Notes under the pieces: model-generated
Databases searched by the model: none
Told to the model about the DNA's origin: nothing
What the model saw: only the letters and a program-made list of their open reading frames with translations
Shown here: in pieces, positions 50,200-62,842 of the stretch
Layout: each line of letters starts with the position of its first letter
Position numbering within the stretch: the first letter of the stretch is position 1
Position numbers and translations under genes: made by a program
Source of the DNA: Chrysomallon squamiferum
Taxonomy: Eukaryota; Mollusca; Gastropoda; Neomphalida; Peltospiridae
NCBI GenBank assembly: GCA_012295275.1
Contig: CM022669.1
Span: 17,280,672 to 17,344,671 of the forward strand
Direction of reading: 5' to 3'
Length of the DNA stretch: 64,000 nt

Positions 50200-53049
50200 C
50201 TATGAATGCAGAGAAACAAAGTCAGACAGTTATTGTTAAGAAAAGATTTTGATTTTGTACATTAAAAAAAATAATAATAATAAAAAAAAAAATTTCTTCC
50301 CAAACAATGTTGTCAGTTCAAATTGAGCAATAAAAATTTGACATTTATAAGATTATTCAGCTCTCTGGAAAGTTTAAAAAGAATCCACTTTGAACCAACC
50401 ACAGCAAAATTTACTGAAACTCTGGAATAATCCCCTAATGGATTTTTCCAACACTTTTAACAGGACCTGTTTTCAAAACATTAACAAAATGTGAGTGTGG
50501 TACATATTATTTATTTATTTAATACAACTTAGAAGATACATACAAAAGATTTCTTTCTAAAAAATTTACACTATTAATTCTTTTCAATCATTAGTAAACA
50601 AAAATATTTTTACCAGATAATTAAAATAAATAATATTAATCATATTTTGTAATTAGCATAAAAAAAAAAGTGGGAATTTGAAATCTCCACTACCATTTTA
50701 GTTTTATTTGTATGTATATGTGTAGTATGTATGTATGTATTGTATTATTTATGGCAACATTGTCAAATGAGTTGAGCAGCACCTGCTGGAATGGTAAATA
50801 TGTTAACAAAAGAGATTAATTTTCTTTGCTTTACACTTCAGCTCAAGGCAACCAAAATATTTAATATCACACTATTCACAGGATATATAAAATAAAGCCA
50901 ATAATAAATCAATAGGCAAAGTGTCAAATCTATTTCCCATATGCCAGATATATATTTTTTTTTAACTGGATGATTAATGTCACCATTTATAACCTGTCCC
51001 AGGCACTTCCCTATATGTCTAAAAATACTTAGATCAATTTGAGAATACATAAATATATATATATATTAGACAAACAGAAGTGTGATATTATAAAATTATG
51101 CTATTGTGTTACATTATTACTATAGATTCTTTTATTTTCTTTTTTTATTATTATTTTTTTTTGTCACTGAAAACCTGTTCTTTGATGTTTTCCATGAATG
51201 AATGAAAGCAAGCAAGAATGAATATAAAGCCAACTCAACATATTTTTATACAACTGATTATTAGATTGAGATTTTTTTTTGATGTCTTGTCCTGACAGAA
51301 AACCACACTTCTACTCCATGGGTTACTCATATTTATTTAACAGCATGAGATATTTTACACTCAACTTTCCAAATGCCACAGAAAGCACAAACTAAGCTCA
51401 TCTGTATAAAGAGAACTGGGCTGGATTCATAAAATAAGTTCTGCATCCTTTTATCAGATACATTCAAGCACGCCTGATATGGACCTAATTGTTAAAAGTT
51501 GGTTTGAAAGTTGTTGTTTTTTTCCATAGCATAAGATCTGCCTGAATAGATAGATATAAACTAAAGATGCAACCAGGAAAACTACCTTATCTTATAATTA
51601 CCAAATAATAAACCATTTTCCAGTACTGAAGAAATTCAATCCTCTAAACAACACATTTTCTTTTGATTAAGAACTGACAGTGGCAAGGGAAACAGAAGTT
51701 GAAAGAAAGAGTGAGAGATGGGGAGAGAAGATGAGAGAAAAAAGAGACTTCAGTATCCCATATAATATACATATTGTTAAAAGTTGAGAGAGAGAGAATG
51801 AGAGAGAGGGGAAAACACCAAAAGAAAAACAATCCACAAATTCTCCAACTGAGGGCAAAACTAAGAATCTACTTCTCAAGGCAAACAAAGACCAGCTTTA
51901 TTGCTATTGGAGTGTTCAGTGATTTTACTTAATTTTGTCCTCTTTTTTTTAAATAACTCAAGAGACTGAGGATCGAGTAAGCAGTGATCAGAAAAACAAA
52001 TTTATAATTCTAAGCATGAAAGCACATAATTCTTTTCAACCATAAAATCACATAATATAAATGTTAGCTCAGCTGCCTGCTATAATCTAATTTGCTGAAC
52101 GGATGTATTTTTCTAAATGTACAGATATCTTAGCTTTCAGGTATCACTAAATAATCATTAATATTGTATAGTGAAGCATAAAAATAAATGTCTAAATTGC
52201 AAATTTCCATTTTATTCTGCTTTATTGTAAATTACTTGCCTTCATTTGCTGTGTCAGTGAAATAAATAATAGAACTTTTTATACCATTGTAGTGAATATT
52301 GTAATTTCCTTTTCAAAAATGTTCTTTTTTATTACTTTCTTTTTAATATTTGAAAGGCTTGGAATGTGTGGATAAATAAATGAATATATGGATGGATGGA
52401 TAATTTATGGATCAACATTAATTTCACTCTCTTAGAGACTAAAGAAATATGTATTACTTCAGAAAATAATCAAGACTCATTTTTCAACTTTATTTTTTTT
52501 TTAATTATTTTTTTTTTAAATTAATGAATTTTCAAAAGTAGATTCAGTTTTAATTATTATTTTATTAACTGAGTATAATTAAAAGGGAATCATTAAAAGA
52601 AAAAAAAAAAACCAACATTTTGCCAGAAAGATGAAAGAGAAAGCCCTTTGATAATTTTCTTATCGTTAAGATTTATGTGCTACAATCAATCCTTTAATGA
52701 CTTTGATGTATTTGCAATTTCCTTTACTCGGAAACAAAACTGTCTCAATAAAATATCTTATTCAGCAATGAAACTGTTACCTACGGTGTATCATGTCATT
52801 AACCTGTATGCAGTATTATGGCTAATAAAGGGATATAACGGTAAAAATAGGCCACAGAAATTTTTGCTGAATTTAAAAGGAAATCTACTGATAGAAGTAA
52901 AAATCCTATCACTACCCCCACAATCATCAAGAGAAACTTGGTGCTCTACCACTGAAAGAAAAATGGGGAAAAAGAAAAAGAAAAGAAATTAGATCCTGAC
53001 ATTTTCTTTAGAGGTTAAAAAACAAAACTGAAAAACAGACCATCAATTA

Positions 53050-53670
53050 CTCTACACTATTTAAAAGAAGTCTAGTGATAAAATAGTCTCAAGAATCAAA
53101 CTGAAATTTAACTGTAATACAGGCCGTCTTACTGTAGTTGTTAAAAAGAATTCTAATGGTAACTGGTACAATTATGTTGAGATTAAAAAAAAAATCTAAT
53201 GATAAAATGGTGACAAAACAAACCATTATGTTGAATTTAAAGCCAATTTAATGCTAAAGCAGATAGTATCATTATCTTGTTTGTAAGAAATTAAATGAAA
53301 AAAAAAGTCCAAGAGTAAGATTAAAAGAAATCTAATGGTAAAATAATCCTACCATTAGTTTGAGTTTAAAAGAAATCAAATTGTAAAATAGTTCATTATG
53401 TTCATTAACTAAATTAAAATAAATCCTATCATTATACTGAGTTTAGAAGAAATCAGATAGCAAGTCTTATCATTGTTAACATTAAAAGAAATCTAGTGAT
53501 AAAATAGTGCTATCATTATGCCAATTTTAAAAATTCAAATTATAAAATTATGTTAGTTTCAATCAACTTTAATTCTAAGCAAGTCCAGGGACTATGCTGA
53601 GTTTACAAGATATCTAATGACAAAAGTCTAAACGTTGTTAAGATTAACAGAAATACTTGACCATGGTTCA
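53050..53670. repeat. Decayed ~45-60-bp tandem repeat field
   Basis: The phrase TTAAAAGAAATCTAATG-TAAAATAGT followed by CCTATCATTATG-TGAG recurs with drift about ten times. Clearest copies are near 53055, 53165, 53310, 53360, 53440, 53480. Confidence 0.75.
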
Positions 53671-53988
53671 GTTGAAAGAAATTATGTTTCTGAAATATTT
53701 GCAAATACTGCTGAATGTTTTAATCACTCAACTAAATGTTTGCCCATGCTGATACCAATGTCAGACAGAGTATTTCATCTCTCGGCTTATTAATCTGAGA
53801 GAAAGTTTCTCTCCAAATACAACAGACCAATATTGATCAAGTAAAAAGAACAATGAGTTAATCCAATGGAAAGATGCAGGCTCACTGTGTATTTGTTAAG
53901 TTATGAAAAGACGATTATGGTGGGCTAACGACATCCCAGAAAAGTGCAAGAGAAGCATAACTCTTGTGTTACAGTTATACATAGTATT

Positions 53989-53991
<3 letters not shown>

Positions 53992-54037
<46 letters not shown>

Positions 54038-54058
54038 ATTAATTAATTAATTAATTAA
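53992..54058. repeat. (AAAT)n then (AATT)n microsatellite
   Basis: About ten AAAT units followed by six AATT units. Confidence 0.95.
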
Positions 54059-54794
54059 TCAACAACTTCTGGGTGTGGCTTGTTTTTAATTTCATTTGTT
54101 GCCTCTGTTTTTGAAGTTTTGGGAACTGTGAGGAAGGACTGTGCTACTGATGTTACTATTAAAATTAATAAAGTGTTTAAGGTTGTATCAAAATACTTGC
54201 TAATATTAAACCTCAGAAAATACTAAATCTATCAAGAAATCTGCTGTATCTATGAACTGAGAAAGTATTGCCATGCTAGACTGTACACGATGCTGTCTCT
54301 TTCTGCAGCCATAATCAATGAGTCTGTATTTTCTTTCCCAGACAATTTTAGTTCAGACATAAGAAGATTAGTAAGAAAGTAACTATAGTGACTCCATCAG
54401 CTCTAAGCTGGAGCTGGTACAAGTATTCAAACCCTGTTTTCATTCTGGAATTAAACAAATTTTATAAAATTGTTTAAAGATTTTCAGGAACTGTCTGATG
54501 GTTCCATTTCTTCAAGAATTATACCAACAGGCCAAAACAGCTTATATCAGTTTGATTGGTAGGGGAAATTTCCAGAATCTGTTTTATTGAACAAAATGCG
54601 AACTGAATGAATAGGAAGATAATGGCATACTGATCAAATATGTAAGTGATCAAAACATGTTTATTTTTGTAGGAAAAGACTATAGCATCCATCCAGAAAT
54701 ATTGCTCTGTCATCTTAAAAGAAATATAATACAAAATAAGAAATTAAATTATGTTAATTCAGCTTTAACAACTATATAACTTTGCTAAAATTAT

Positions 54795-55215
54795 TTTAGT
54801 TCAGCCTGCAGGATGTATATCTATTATTATTTCATTTAGCCTATATAACTTATTATTTTTATTCAGTAACTTTGTTATTTTTATTCAGCATGCACAATGA
54901 AGAACATTTATTATTTTAATTCAGCCATTATAATGTGCAACTTTGTTATCATTATTTTAATTCAGTCCATTATAATGTGCAACTTTGTTATCATTATTTT
55001 AATTCAGCCTTTACAATGTGCAACTTTGTTATCATTATTTTAATTCAGTCTATGCAATGTGTAACTTTGTTATTATTTTAATTCAGCCTGTAGTATGCTT
55101 AGCTTTGTTATTATTATTTATATTATTATTATTATTACTATTATTATTATAATTCAACCAGTACAATCTGTAACTTTATTATTATTTCCATTCAGATGGT
55201 CTAATGTGTAACTTA
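54795..55215. repeat. ~50-bp tandem repeat, about nine units
   Basis: The phrase TTATTTTAATTCAGCC followed by ATTACAATGTGCAACTTTG and TTATCATTA recurs about every 50 bp. The central copies (about 54910-55075) are nearly identical while outer ones are eroded, the usual profile of an array that turns over in its middle. Confidence 0.88.
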
Positions 55216-55969
55216 GTTATTATTTCTAATAGTTTCTCTGTTCCTTTTCAGTCAACATCATTTTCTTTTTATTATTATTTTTAGTTTTGGTATTTTTTTT
55301 TTAATTGTATTATTTTTTTTAAACCAATAATGTTTTGAAATAAAATAACTGCAATGGATCTTCATAAATAACGGTTATTTTATTCAATTACATTGACAAT
55401 ATTATTTGGTTTATCCTTAAGCACAACCTTTTACCACGGGAATCATTGTAACTAATAAAAATGCAACTACACCATTATTTTGTTCATTGAAATTATTTTA
55501 TTGAACTTATTATGACAAACCATCCAATAAAGTGACAAGCAAATATTTGTTTGGAACATGTCAAAAAATATATTTTAATTTAATTTTAATTAAGCAGAAA
55601 TTTTAATTGATGATACTTTTACATTTATGAAGCATTCTATGGCCAGTGTCATCATTTTATAAACTGCTGTTCTTACTAAAAACTTGTATTAGTTGAATCA
55701 ACAGTTAACTGTAACCTTTAAGTAATCACATGGAAATTTAGAATTGTATGAGAATGTGTAATTTATAAGGGGGAAAAAAAAAAAAAAAGGAAAAAAAAAT
55801 AAAAAAATGCAGGAAAATGTGCTTGTGGATCAATCTGCTGAAAAGAATTTGAAATCCCAAAGTCAAAGTGTCAGTAGCAACCAATTACACAGCATGCAAC
55901 CGCTACAACCTCTGAAATCACTCAGTATGATCAAATGCACAACCAAGATTCTATTTTATAGTTATTATC

Positions 55970-55982
55970 ATATTTATTTATT

Positions 55983-56063
<81 letters not shown>
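55970..56063. repeat. (TTTA)n and (ATT)n microsatellite
   Basis: About 25 ATT units after a few TTTA units. It produces the poly-leucine tail of an overlapping open frame. Confidence 0.96.
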
Positions 56064-56166
56064 TAAGTAAATAAAAACAAATTCTCATATTAATAACATG
56101 AATAAAAAAATAATCTCTATATAAAAAAGAATTATCTTAACTAATGGCAATGGAAGCTCAAATATA

Positions 56167-56180
56167 ATAAAAGAAAAAAC

Positions 56181-56211
<31 letters not shown>

Positions 56212-56437
56212 TTCTTCAAAAAACCCACATAATTGTGACTGTTTTTTTTTTTTTTATTTTTTTTTTTTTTTTTTTTAGTAATTTTAGTAATAGTTGTTGT
56301 AGAAGTAGTAGTTGTGGTAACAGTGGTAGTGGTAACAAATAGTAAATAATAATAGTAATAGTAGTAATAACAGTGATGGTTTAAATAATAATAATAGTAA
56401 TAATAATAATAACAACAACAACAAGGATAACAACAAT
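56167..56437. repeat. Trinucleotide- and T-rich field beside a PTB splice donor
   Basis: (AAT)n at about 56180-56210, T-runs at about 56241-56277, diverged GTA/TAG units and AAT/AAC units up to about 17 bases from the donor of the exon at 56454. Confidence 0.9.
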
Positions 56438-56453
56438 AACAACATTATCTTAC

Positions 56454-56605
56454 TTTTATTCTTCCTACTGCTTCTTGTGCCTGCATCATGCGCATGGCTT
56501 TAGATGGCTGTCCCTCAGACACAAGCTGGGTGGATCCCAGATAGCGAGCACGGAACAGAACCCCTTCTATGAGAACTTCAGGATTATCAGGGTCACGAAC
56601 ATGTA
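56454..56605 (-). CDS. APBA1: Mint/X11 adaptor, first PTB exon
   Basis: This 152-nt exon has tttccacag before it and gtaaga after it on the minus strand. It starts with two bases of a split codon (phase 1 from the previous exon) and ends in phase 0. The 50 full codons read [19 protein letters not shown], then [20 protein letters not shown] and [19 protein letters not shown] is the family's first PTB strand, and [12 protein letters not shown] is the first helix, close to the vertebrate [13 protein letters not shown]. The [15 protein letters not shown] block corresponds to the vertebrate DLIDGIIFAANYLGS. All three candidate upstream exon ends (63418, 62049 and a possible 60168) leave the G needed to complete a valine codon. 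Confidence 0.96.
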
Positions 56606-57410
56606 CTGTGGAAAGACAATGACCATAGTAAAAAGTACACAAGAGGAGAAAACAGAAATTTATCATCTTAGGATAAAATAAAGCATCTATATAAATAAAT
56701 TTACAAAATTAAGCATAATAGTTTTGAACAGATTATTTCTATTTTTGGAGGGGCAAGATCATTGTGAAAATTATTCTGATGGTAATATGGTGTCAGTATT
56801 GTTTTGGGGTGTCTGTAGTGTTAAAATGAATACACATATTTATATGACTCTGATTTCATGTGTTTTCATGTGATGTCATGTGATGTCTTTACGTGACTGT
56901 TTAGCTTATGAATGCATGTTTTTATGAATTGGTGCATGATGACTGTTTTAAGGATGACTGCATGTTTTTTTACATTTGAGTGGAAAGCATTGATATATAT
57001 GAATATCTGAATATAAACAGCATGTGTGTTTGTGTGCATTTACATGCATCCATACATATATAAACATTAAATATTAAATAATTAGCATTGGTCTAAAATA
57101 TTTCGCAGTTAAAAATCATCCAAATAAACAGAATTAATTCTCTTACATGTTTTATGAATTAAAGATGATTTTCATTTGTTTGTTATTTTATTTTTATCAT
57201 TAGTGTTTGTTTTGTTTTTTTGTTTGTTTTTTTCATAAAAGAACATTTTATTGTTATATGAGCTATAAACAAATTCTTAGATTTGACCTTTTCTTTGTTT
57301 TTATTCTTATTTTTGGGATGAACACATTAAAAATAAAACTTTATTAGAGCAAATTTTCACCAAATATACATTCAGTATAAAATTTGTAAAGGAATTTGTA
57401 ATTTTTATTG

Positions 57411-57439
57411 TTTTTTTTTTTTTTTTTTTTTTTTTTTTT
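57411..57439. repeat. T29 homopolymer
   Basis: Uninterrupted run of 29 thymines. Confidence 0.95.
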
Positions 57440-58454
57440 GTTCTAAATTTTGAATTTGATCAAACTCTGGAGACCACACTAAGCATTGTTTGGAATACTT
57501 GATTACCCAGAGGGGATATCAAGTGTTACGAAACTCAGTAATGGATAAATCAGTAAATTTGTTTACCATAACAAAGTAAATCTTCTGAATATAAAAAACA
57601 ATAACAAAGCCAAGGGCCCAATGACATTCATAATTAACGATAATAGAGATTGAAGTATTTTCATGGAAATTTGGCTTATCAATAATTTCAGATTACCTGC
57701 TGGGTTTTTTATTTTCACAACTTACAGTGTTGTTTGTTCAATGAGACAAATCGATGTAAGGTGGAAATGAAATAACAGTAGAATCTATAATTGTCTGAAT
57801 GGATGGATAGATAGCATGTTAAAAAGTGAATGAACTGCAGATAGAGACAGAAAGACGAAGAAGAAGAAAAAAAAACCTGTCAAAATACATTTCCTGCACC
57901 ATTTATACAATACAATTCAATTCACAGATATTGAAATTTAAATTCAGTTACTTCATGCAAAAGCAAAAATAGCATTTAGAAAGGACTCTGGCGTCAATAT
58001 TTTTCAAACATCAGAAAATATTTTTATAACGTTTAACATAAACATATTAAGAAAGATATTCAAGCTAAATTTTAATCTTACATCTTCAACTATTAAATGA
58101 TCAAGTAAAGCATTTTCATACGGACATTCTTTTTAAATGATATAACTAATTATAAATATAAAACGGTTCTTATATTAATATCACATGTACTCAAGTCACA
58201 TCAATTGCTGTTTTTGGAACAGCATTTCCATGTGATTACCATATAAAAATTTATATAATTCAATAAATCTTTAAAATGAAAATTTTGTATCATAATTTAT
58301 AGTTTACAACCAATATATTAATATTTGAAAATACTGCAGTTTATAAAACTGTTACCATGACAATTTTGCTTAATACTAATATCATATAAATATTCTTTCT
58401 GTGACAACCTATGGCTAACTAATTACTGTAAATGAAGAGTTTATTTAAATAGAA

Positions 58455-58769
58455 CAGGTACTGGACCAATTATCCAGCATCCTGAAATCCTGAAACCCCC
58501 AACGCTATTTTCATAGTTCATGCACACAAGTATTATCCTCACCAGACCGGAACTACTCTTTCAAGCCACATGGCATTCATTCACTTGGCACACTGGTTAC
58601 GTGGCGAGTCGCCACAGTTGTGTATAGTGAATTTTCTTTGTTTTTAATTTTAAAATGTTTATGCCTAATTATTTACATATTTAGATGCCTTGGTACAAGA
58701 AAACCGGAAAATCCAGAAATCCGCAATGCCTCAGGCCCCAAGGAATCCAGATAATTGGTCCGGTACCTG
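58455..58769. mobile_element. 315-bp inverted-repeat DNA transposon remnant (MITE)
   Basis: The left end reads CAGGTACTGGACCAATTATC and the right end, reversed, reads CAGGTACCGGACCAATTATC, one mismatch in 20. Homology of the ends continues loosely inward (CCTGAAATCC against the reversed GGATTTC...). CAG-initiated ends and an internal segment rich in CCGGAAAATCC-type sequence fit a non-autonomous element of the Tc1/mariner-pogo-Tigger type. The flanking dinucleotides are AA on both sides and not the expected TA, so the target site may be mutated or the family may differ. There is no transposase ORF. A 15-bp palindrome, GTGGCGAGTCGCCAC, lies at 58601-58615. Confidence 0.8.
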
Positions 58770-60167
58770 AAGTATTTTACTGTCACTTAAAAAATATATA
58801 TTTTGATAATATATTTTGATATTCAATAGTTTAATTCTTTTTTTTTCTTTTTTTAAGGTACTGATTTTGTTGTTGTTGTTTTGTTACTGCTGTTGCTGTT
58901 TTCCTACTGACAAAATTCAGCTGAAATATTGTTGTAAATACTGTTATTCAAAGTGAGTACTGATCAAATTTCAGTAATAGAACTAATGAAAAACTGAATA
59001 ATTGTATTTGTTCATGGTAAATTAGTTTTCACAATTGATTTATTAAAATATTGCATTAAAACACAGAGTGGCAAAAATAACAAAGACTTCAAATACAATT
59101 AACAGTCTGAAACGTGGCTTGTGTTGTTTTGTTGTTGCTGTTTTTTAATTTCTACCTTTATTTCTTTTATTTTTTTTTTTTTTTTATATTATTTTATTTA
59201 TATATATATATATATATATTTACAGAAAAAGTGTCAATGAAAATATCAGATTATAAATGGCATTTGTTTCTTTAAAATGTATTAAAAATTATATATAACA
59301 GCTGACTTTAACTCAAGTCTGAAATAACATTAAATGATAAATGAATGCTTCCAGAGCAGCAAACTACCATTTCATAAAAGCATCAGACCTTCAAGAAATT
59401 TCTACACTTCTGTTTAAGCTTAAGTCTACGCTCAAGGTTTAAACAGAGATCATGCCAAGATGTAATCAAGCTTCAAGATACTGTTATACCTATATTAATG
59501 CTTTGTAAAAACATTTTTTTTTTTTTAGCATGTTGTAACTGGATAATATTGTGAACAGAAGCTAAAATATACATTAAAAAAAAATATGTTATTTTAAAAC
59601 AGTTGTATAATGGAGGATCTTTTATCACATTTTTAAATTTTATTTAATTTTCTTTTAATTATTCTTCTTCTTTTTTTATTATTATTTATTTATTTTATTA
59701 TTAAGATGGGAGAATGAGGGTGGGTGGATTTCTAGAATAATGGTTATTTAAAGTTAATTCTCCTCTTTTTTTTTGCTGTGGAGACAAAATACTGTTATCT
59801 TATTTCTTTCAACTTCAAATAAAAATATTTTAGGTACGCTGTTGTTGTTCTTTTATCAAAATAAAAACATGTCAAATAGAGCCTTTAACTCAAACAACAA
59901 CAAAAAATGTAGCATTCATTTTTTAATTTGAAATATAACAAACAAACAAAACAGCCATGCTAAATATCTGAACACAAACAAAAAGAAAAAAAATGTAGGT
60001 GAAAACAAAGATTAAGAAGCAGAACAACCACCATACTTCCAGATAAAGGTCTGTCCAAACAAAAACTCCCAAAGAAAATGAAAAATCCAGCTGATAAAAA
60101 CAAACAAAAGAAAAACCAAAAACAAATTGGGATCCATGGTCCAAACATTGCCAGGATAACTAGCATG

Positions 60168-60260
60168 TGACTTACCAAATATATTAATGTTGTTAGTTGC
60201 AGACAGGAGGTGTCCATGCAGTGCGTAAGGAAAACCACAACAACAACATAATATTAACAT
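60168..60260 (-). other. Possible alternative first exon (weak)
   Basis: On the minus strand an ATG at 60258-60260 opens a frame rich in Cys (ILCCCCGFPYALHGHLL) that ends TNNINIF followed by a G and a strong donor gtaagtcac. It would leave phase 1 with a G, as needed by the PTB exon at 56605. No acceptor is visible upstream, so it could only be a first exon. The peptide shows no recognisable feature, and chance is likely. Confidence 0.12.
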
Positions 60261-62048
60261 GAATGGGAAACAAACAGATTATCAAATATTTTACATTACT
60301 AATAGTGAAATAATATTCTTTAAAATACTTGTTGCGGAAATACAATATTTTGCTGATAGATCATTGCACAACATGGTATTCAATAAATAAATATTTTTAT
60401 CTTAGTATCAGTTATAATTCTAAAATCTGCATATGAAAGAAAATCATTTAAGAAAAAAAAAGTATAAGAAATTAAAACTATTAAGAGAGAAGAATAATAC
60501 ATTTCTTTATTTTTGTAGAAAACAATCAAATGGCATTGTATTATTGTAATAAATATCAGAATTAATTCTTCAGTTAAAAGGAAATTAAATCACATATTCT
60601 TCATTGTTCTCATCTTACAACTTTTTCATCACAAACATTAAATATGCAACTCATAAATTTATAAAAAGGATTTGTTTTTTCAAAATTTTAGGTAATCAGA
60701 ATATTCTCAAGATAAAATATAAATATGATATTTTGTAATGAGCTTTAGAGAAATTTCCATGTTGTTGTTGTTATTATTATTATTATTTTTTAATGTTTTT
60801 TTTCATGACAAATGTTAGTGTAATAAACATTCTGTACCTTTATGCAAAAATTTAATAATAAGACATAAATTAAATAAATATATTTTATTAATGATTTCAC
60901 TTCAAAACCTTTACCTCTTTTAAATTAAACCTAAAAATGTGTGAAACAAACAGTCAACATAACAGCTTAAAAGTTTATTTCATTGATAATAAGTAATGTT
61001 ATTACTTCATTTAATATTTTGGCATAATGCAAAAGAAACTGAAAATAACAAATAAACACTGCACCTTTTGAAATTCAAAAATGAATGGATGCTTAATGCA
61101 TTTCCAGGGTAAAGACAAAATTATGAAAGAAGAAACGTTTTATTTAACAATGCATTTGACCACTTACTGTCACATCCCCAAATACTTGTTGCTATCATAT
61201 TATGGATTGTTATTATTTGACATCAAAGTCTAGTTTATATATATCTGAGAAAACACATACCATAGCCTTTGATTAACCCCTAAAACAGTATTTAAAAAGG
61301 AAACTTTTATTTTATATATGTATATATGTATGGACCATATTCCTCTATCTTTACAGCATATCAGTTATAAATCTTTTTTTAGTTTGACCTTATTGATGTA
61401 TCTTTATCAGTCTATTTTAATTATTTTTTAAATTTTTATTTAGTTATTTATTTTTAAATTTTTTATTTTATTTTTTAATTTTTATTTTTTTAATTTTAAA
61501 ACAAAATATAAATAATGATGCTTTATAATCACAAATCAAAAAAATCTACAACTTTTATTTTTTATTTATTTTCTTTACATGGACATGAGTCATCTATCTT
61601 TGAAATAGTTCTTAAAATGCCTGTATCATTTACAGATTTATTTATTCCATACAAGTGACATAATTTTGTGAATGGCCAGATTTAGCATGCAAAATGGAAC
61701 AACTCAAAATGCATATCTAACCAAAGCATACTTAAAGAACTATACGTATATGTAACAACTAACACTAAACAACTTAATCAGCAAGCACGAACTGAAATAT
61801 TTTCAACTAAAATGAATGCAAAATAACAAGCACGATACTGTTTTCTTTTTTTTCATCGAAACTATTTTTATTCTGAAATATCAATTTCAAACGGTGAGAA
61901 TTAATTCAAAATGCACAATCACACTGAAATTATGTTTCTCAAGTTTTAGGTCAGTCACAAAATGCAGAAAGAGAACTGACTTTTAATACAAGTTTTATTT
62001 TCTTGTTAAAGGTGAGTAAAAACAGGCTATTCTGTAAGATGCCCTTAC

Positions 62049-62081
62049 CCGAGGGACGATTGCGAAACTTGAAACGAAATG
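62049..62081 (-). CDS. Candidate 33-nt microexon of Mint before the PTB domain
   Basis: On the minus strand ctttgaattcag precedes and gtaagggc follows a 33-nt segment. In the frame set by the neighbouring exons it encodes FRFKFRNRPS with one split base at each end (phase 1 to phase 1), so it can be included or skipped without frame change. Included, the join would read AKE-A-FRFKFRNRPS-V-HVRDP. It is strongly basic and aromatic, matching the basic character of the exon at 63418. It may be a cassette exon. Transcript support is needed. Confidence 0.45.
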
Positions 62082-62807
62082 CTGAATTCAAAGATGAAAC
62101 AACAAAATCAAACAACTCAAATTAAATGAAAAAAGATTTCTAATATTACGTTGTTTATGAATCATATTTATTATATTAGAATATTTTGAATTATTTTTAG
62201 CATTATCTTGAACAGTAGTATTTGTTTGTGGATCATGTTGTTTGAAGTTAAAAACATTTATTTTTAACTATTAATGCTATCTTTGATTCATTTTCAAACG
62301 GAAATTACTTCTTTTTTTATATATATTATTTAATTGCCATTAATATTGTTTTAAGTATCATTACATAAGGACAAGTAATAATAATAATTGAAACTCAAAA
62401 ATTCAAGATTACATAAGTTATCAGTTTTTATTTAATCCATCATTTTATTATTTTTTATTTTTATAAGAAAGAATAACTGGTTAGCCATTAAATATATGTT
62501 TTAGACTTAAGTATTAACTTCAGTATCACTATTTTTATTTTTTATTTTTATTATTTATTATTATTATTATTTTATATGCTGATTAAATAAAAAATAAAAG
62601 ATTTCTTTTATGAGTTGATTTATGAAGGGAAATAACTCTGTCTCCTAAAGCTTAATCCAGATCTTCCAGTGAAGGAATGTCACTTCAAAAACTGATTTCA
62701 TTTCTCAGAAATATAAATGACAGCATCGAGTACTGTCCATATTATATCTTTCTAATATTTATTCTTAGTTAATAATAATTAAATTAAATTAAATTAAATT
62801 AAAAAAA

Positions 62808-62842
<35 letters not shown>

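Larger units (their letters stand above)
45195..56453 (-). other. Large intron within the PTB coding region
   Basis: About 11.3 kb with gt...ag borders. Besides the candidate microexon it holds a GT tract at about 46944-46967, A/T homopolymers (including 49255-49370), a repeat-poor island at 48150-48860, a minus-strand SINE-like fragment, two decayed tandem-repeat fields (53050-53670 and 54795-55215), (AAAT)n/(AATT)n at 53992-54058 and (ATT)n at 55970-56063. A 114-codon open frame at 52648-52992 (plus) has no recognisable domain and ends in a poly-lysine tract. Confidence 0.8.
56606..62048 (-). other. Mint intron upstream of the PTB core
   Basis: About 5.4 kb (6.8 kb if the microexon at 62049 is skipped). 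It contains a T29 run at 57411-57439, (TA)n at about 59198-59219, many AT-rich tracts and one inverted-repeat transposon remnant at 58455-58769. The cysteine/phenylalanine-rich open frames around 59923-60260 show no domain. Confidence 0.8.

Noticed and set aside
52648-52992. 114-codon plus-strand frame ending in poly-Lys
   Set aside because: Ends in an A-rich tract and overlaps the edge of a decayed tandem repeat field; no motif.
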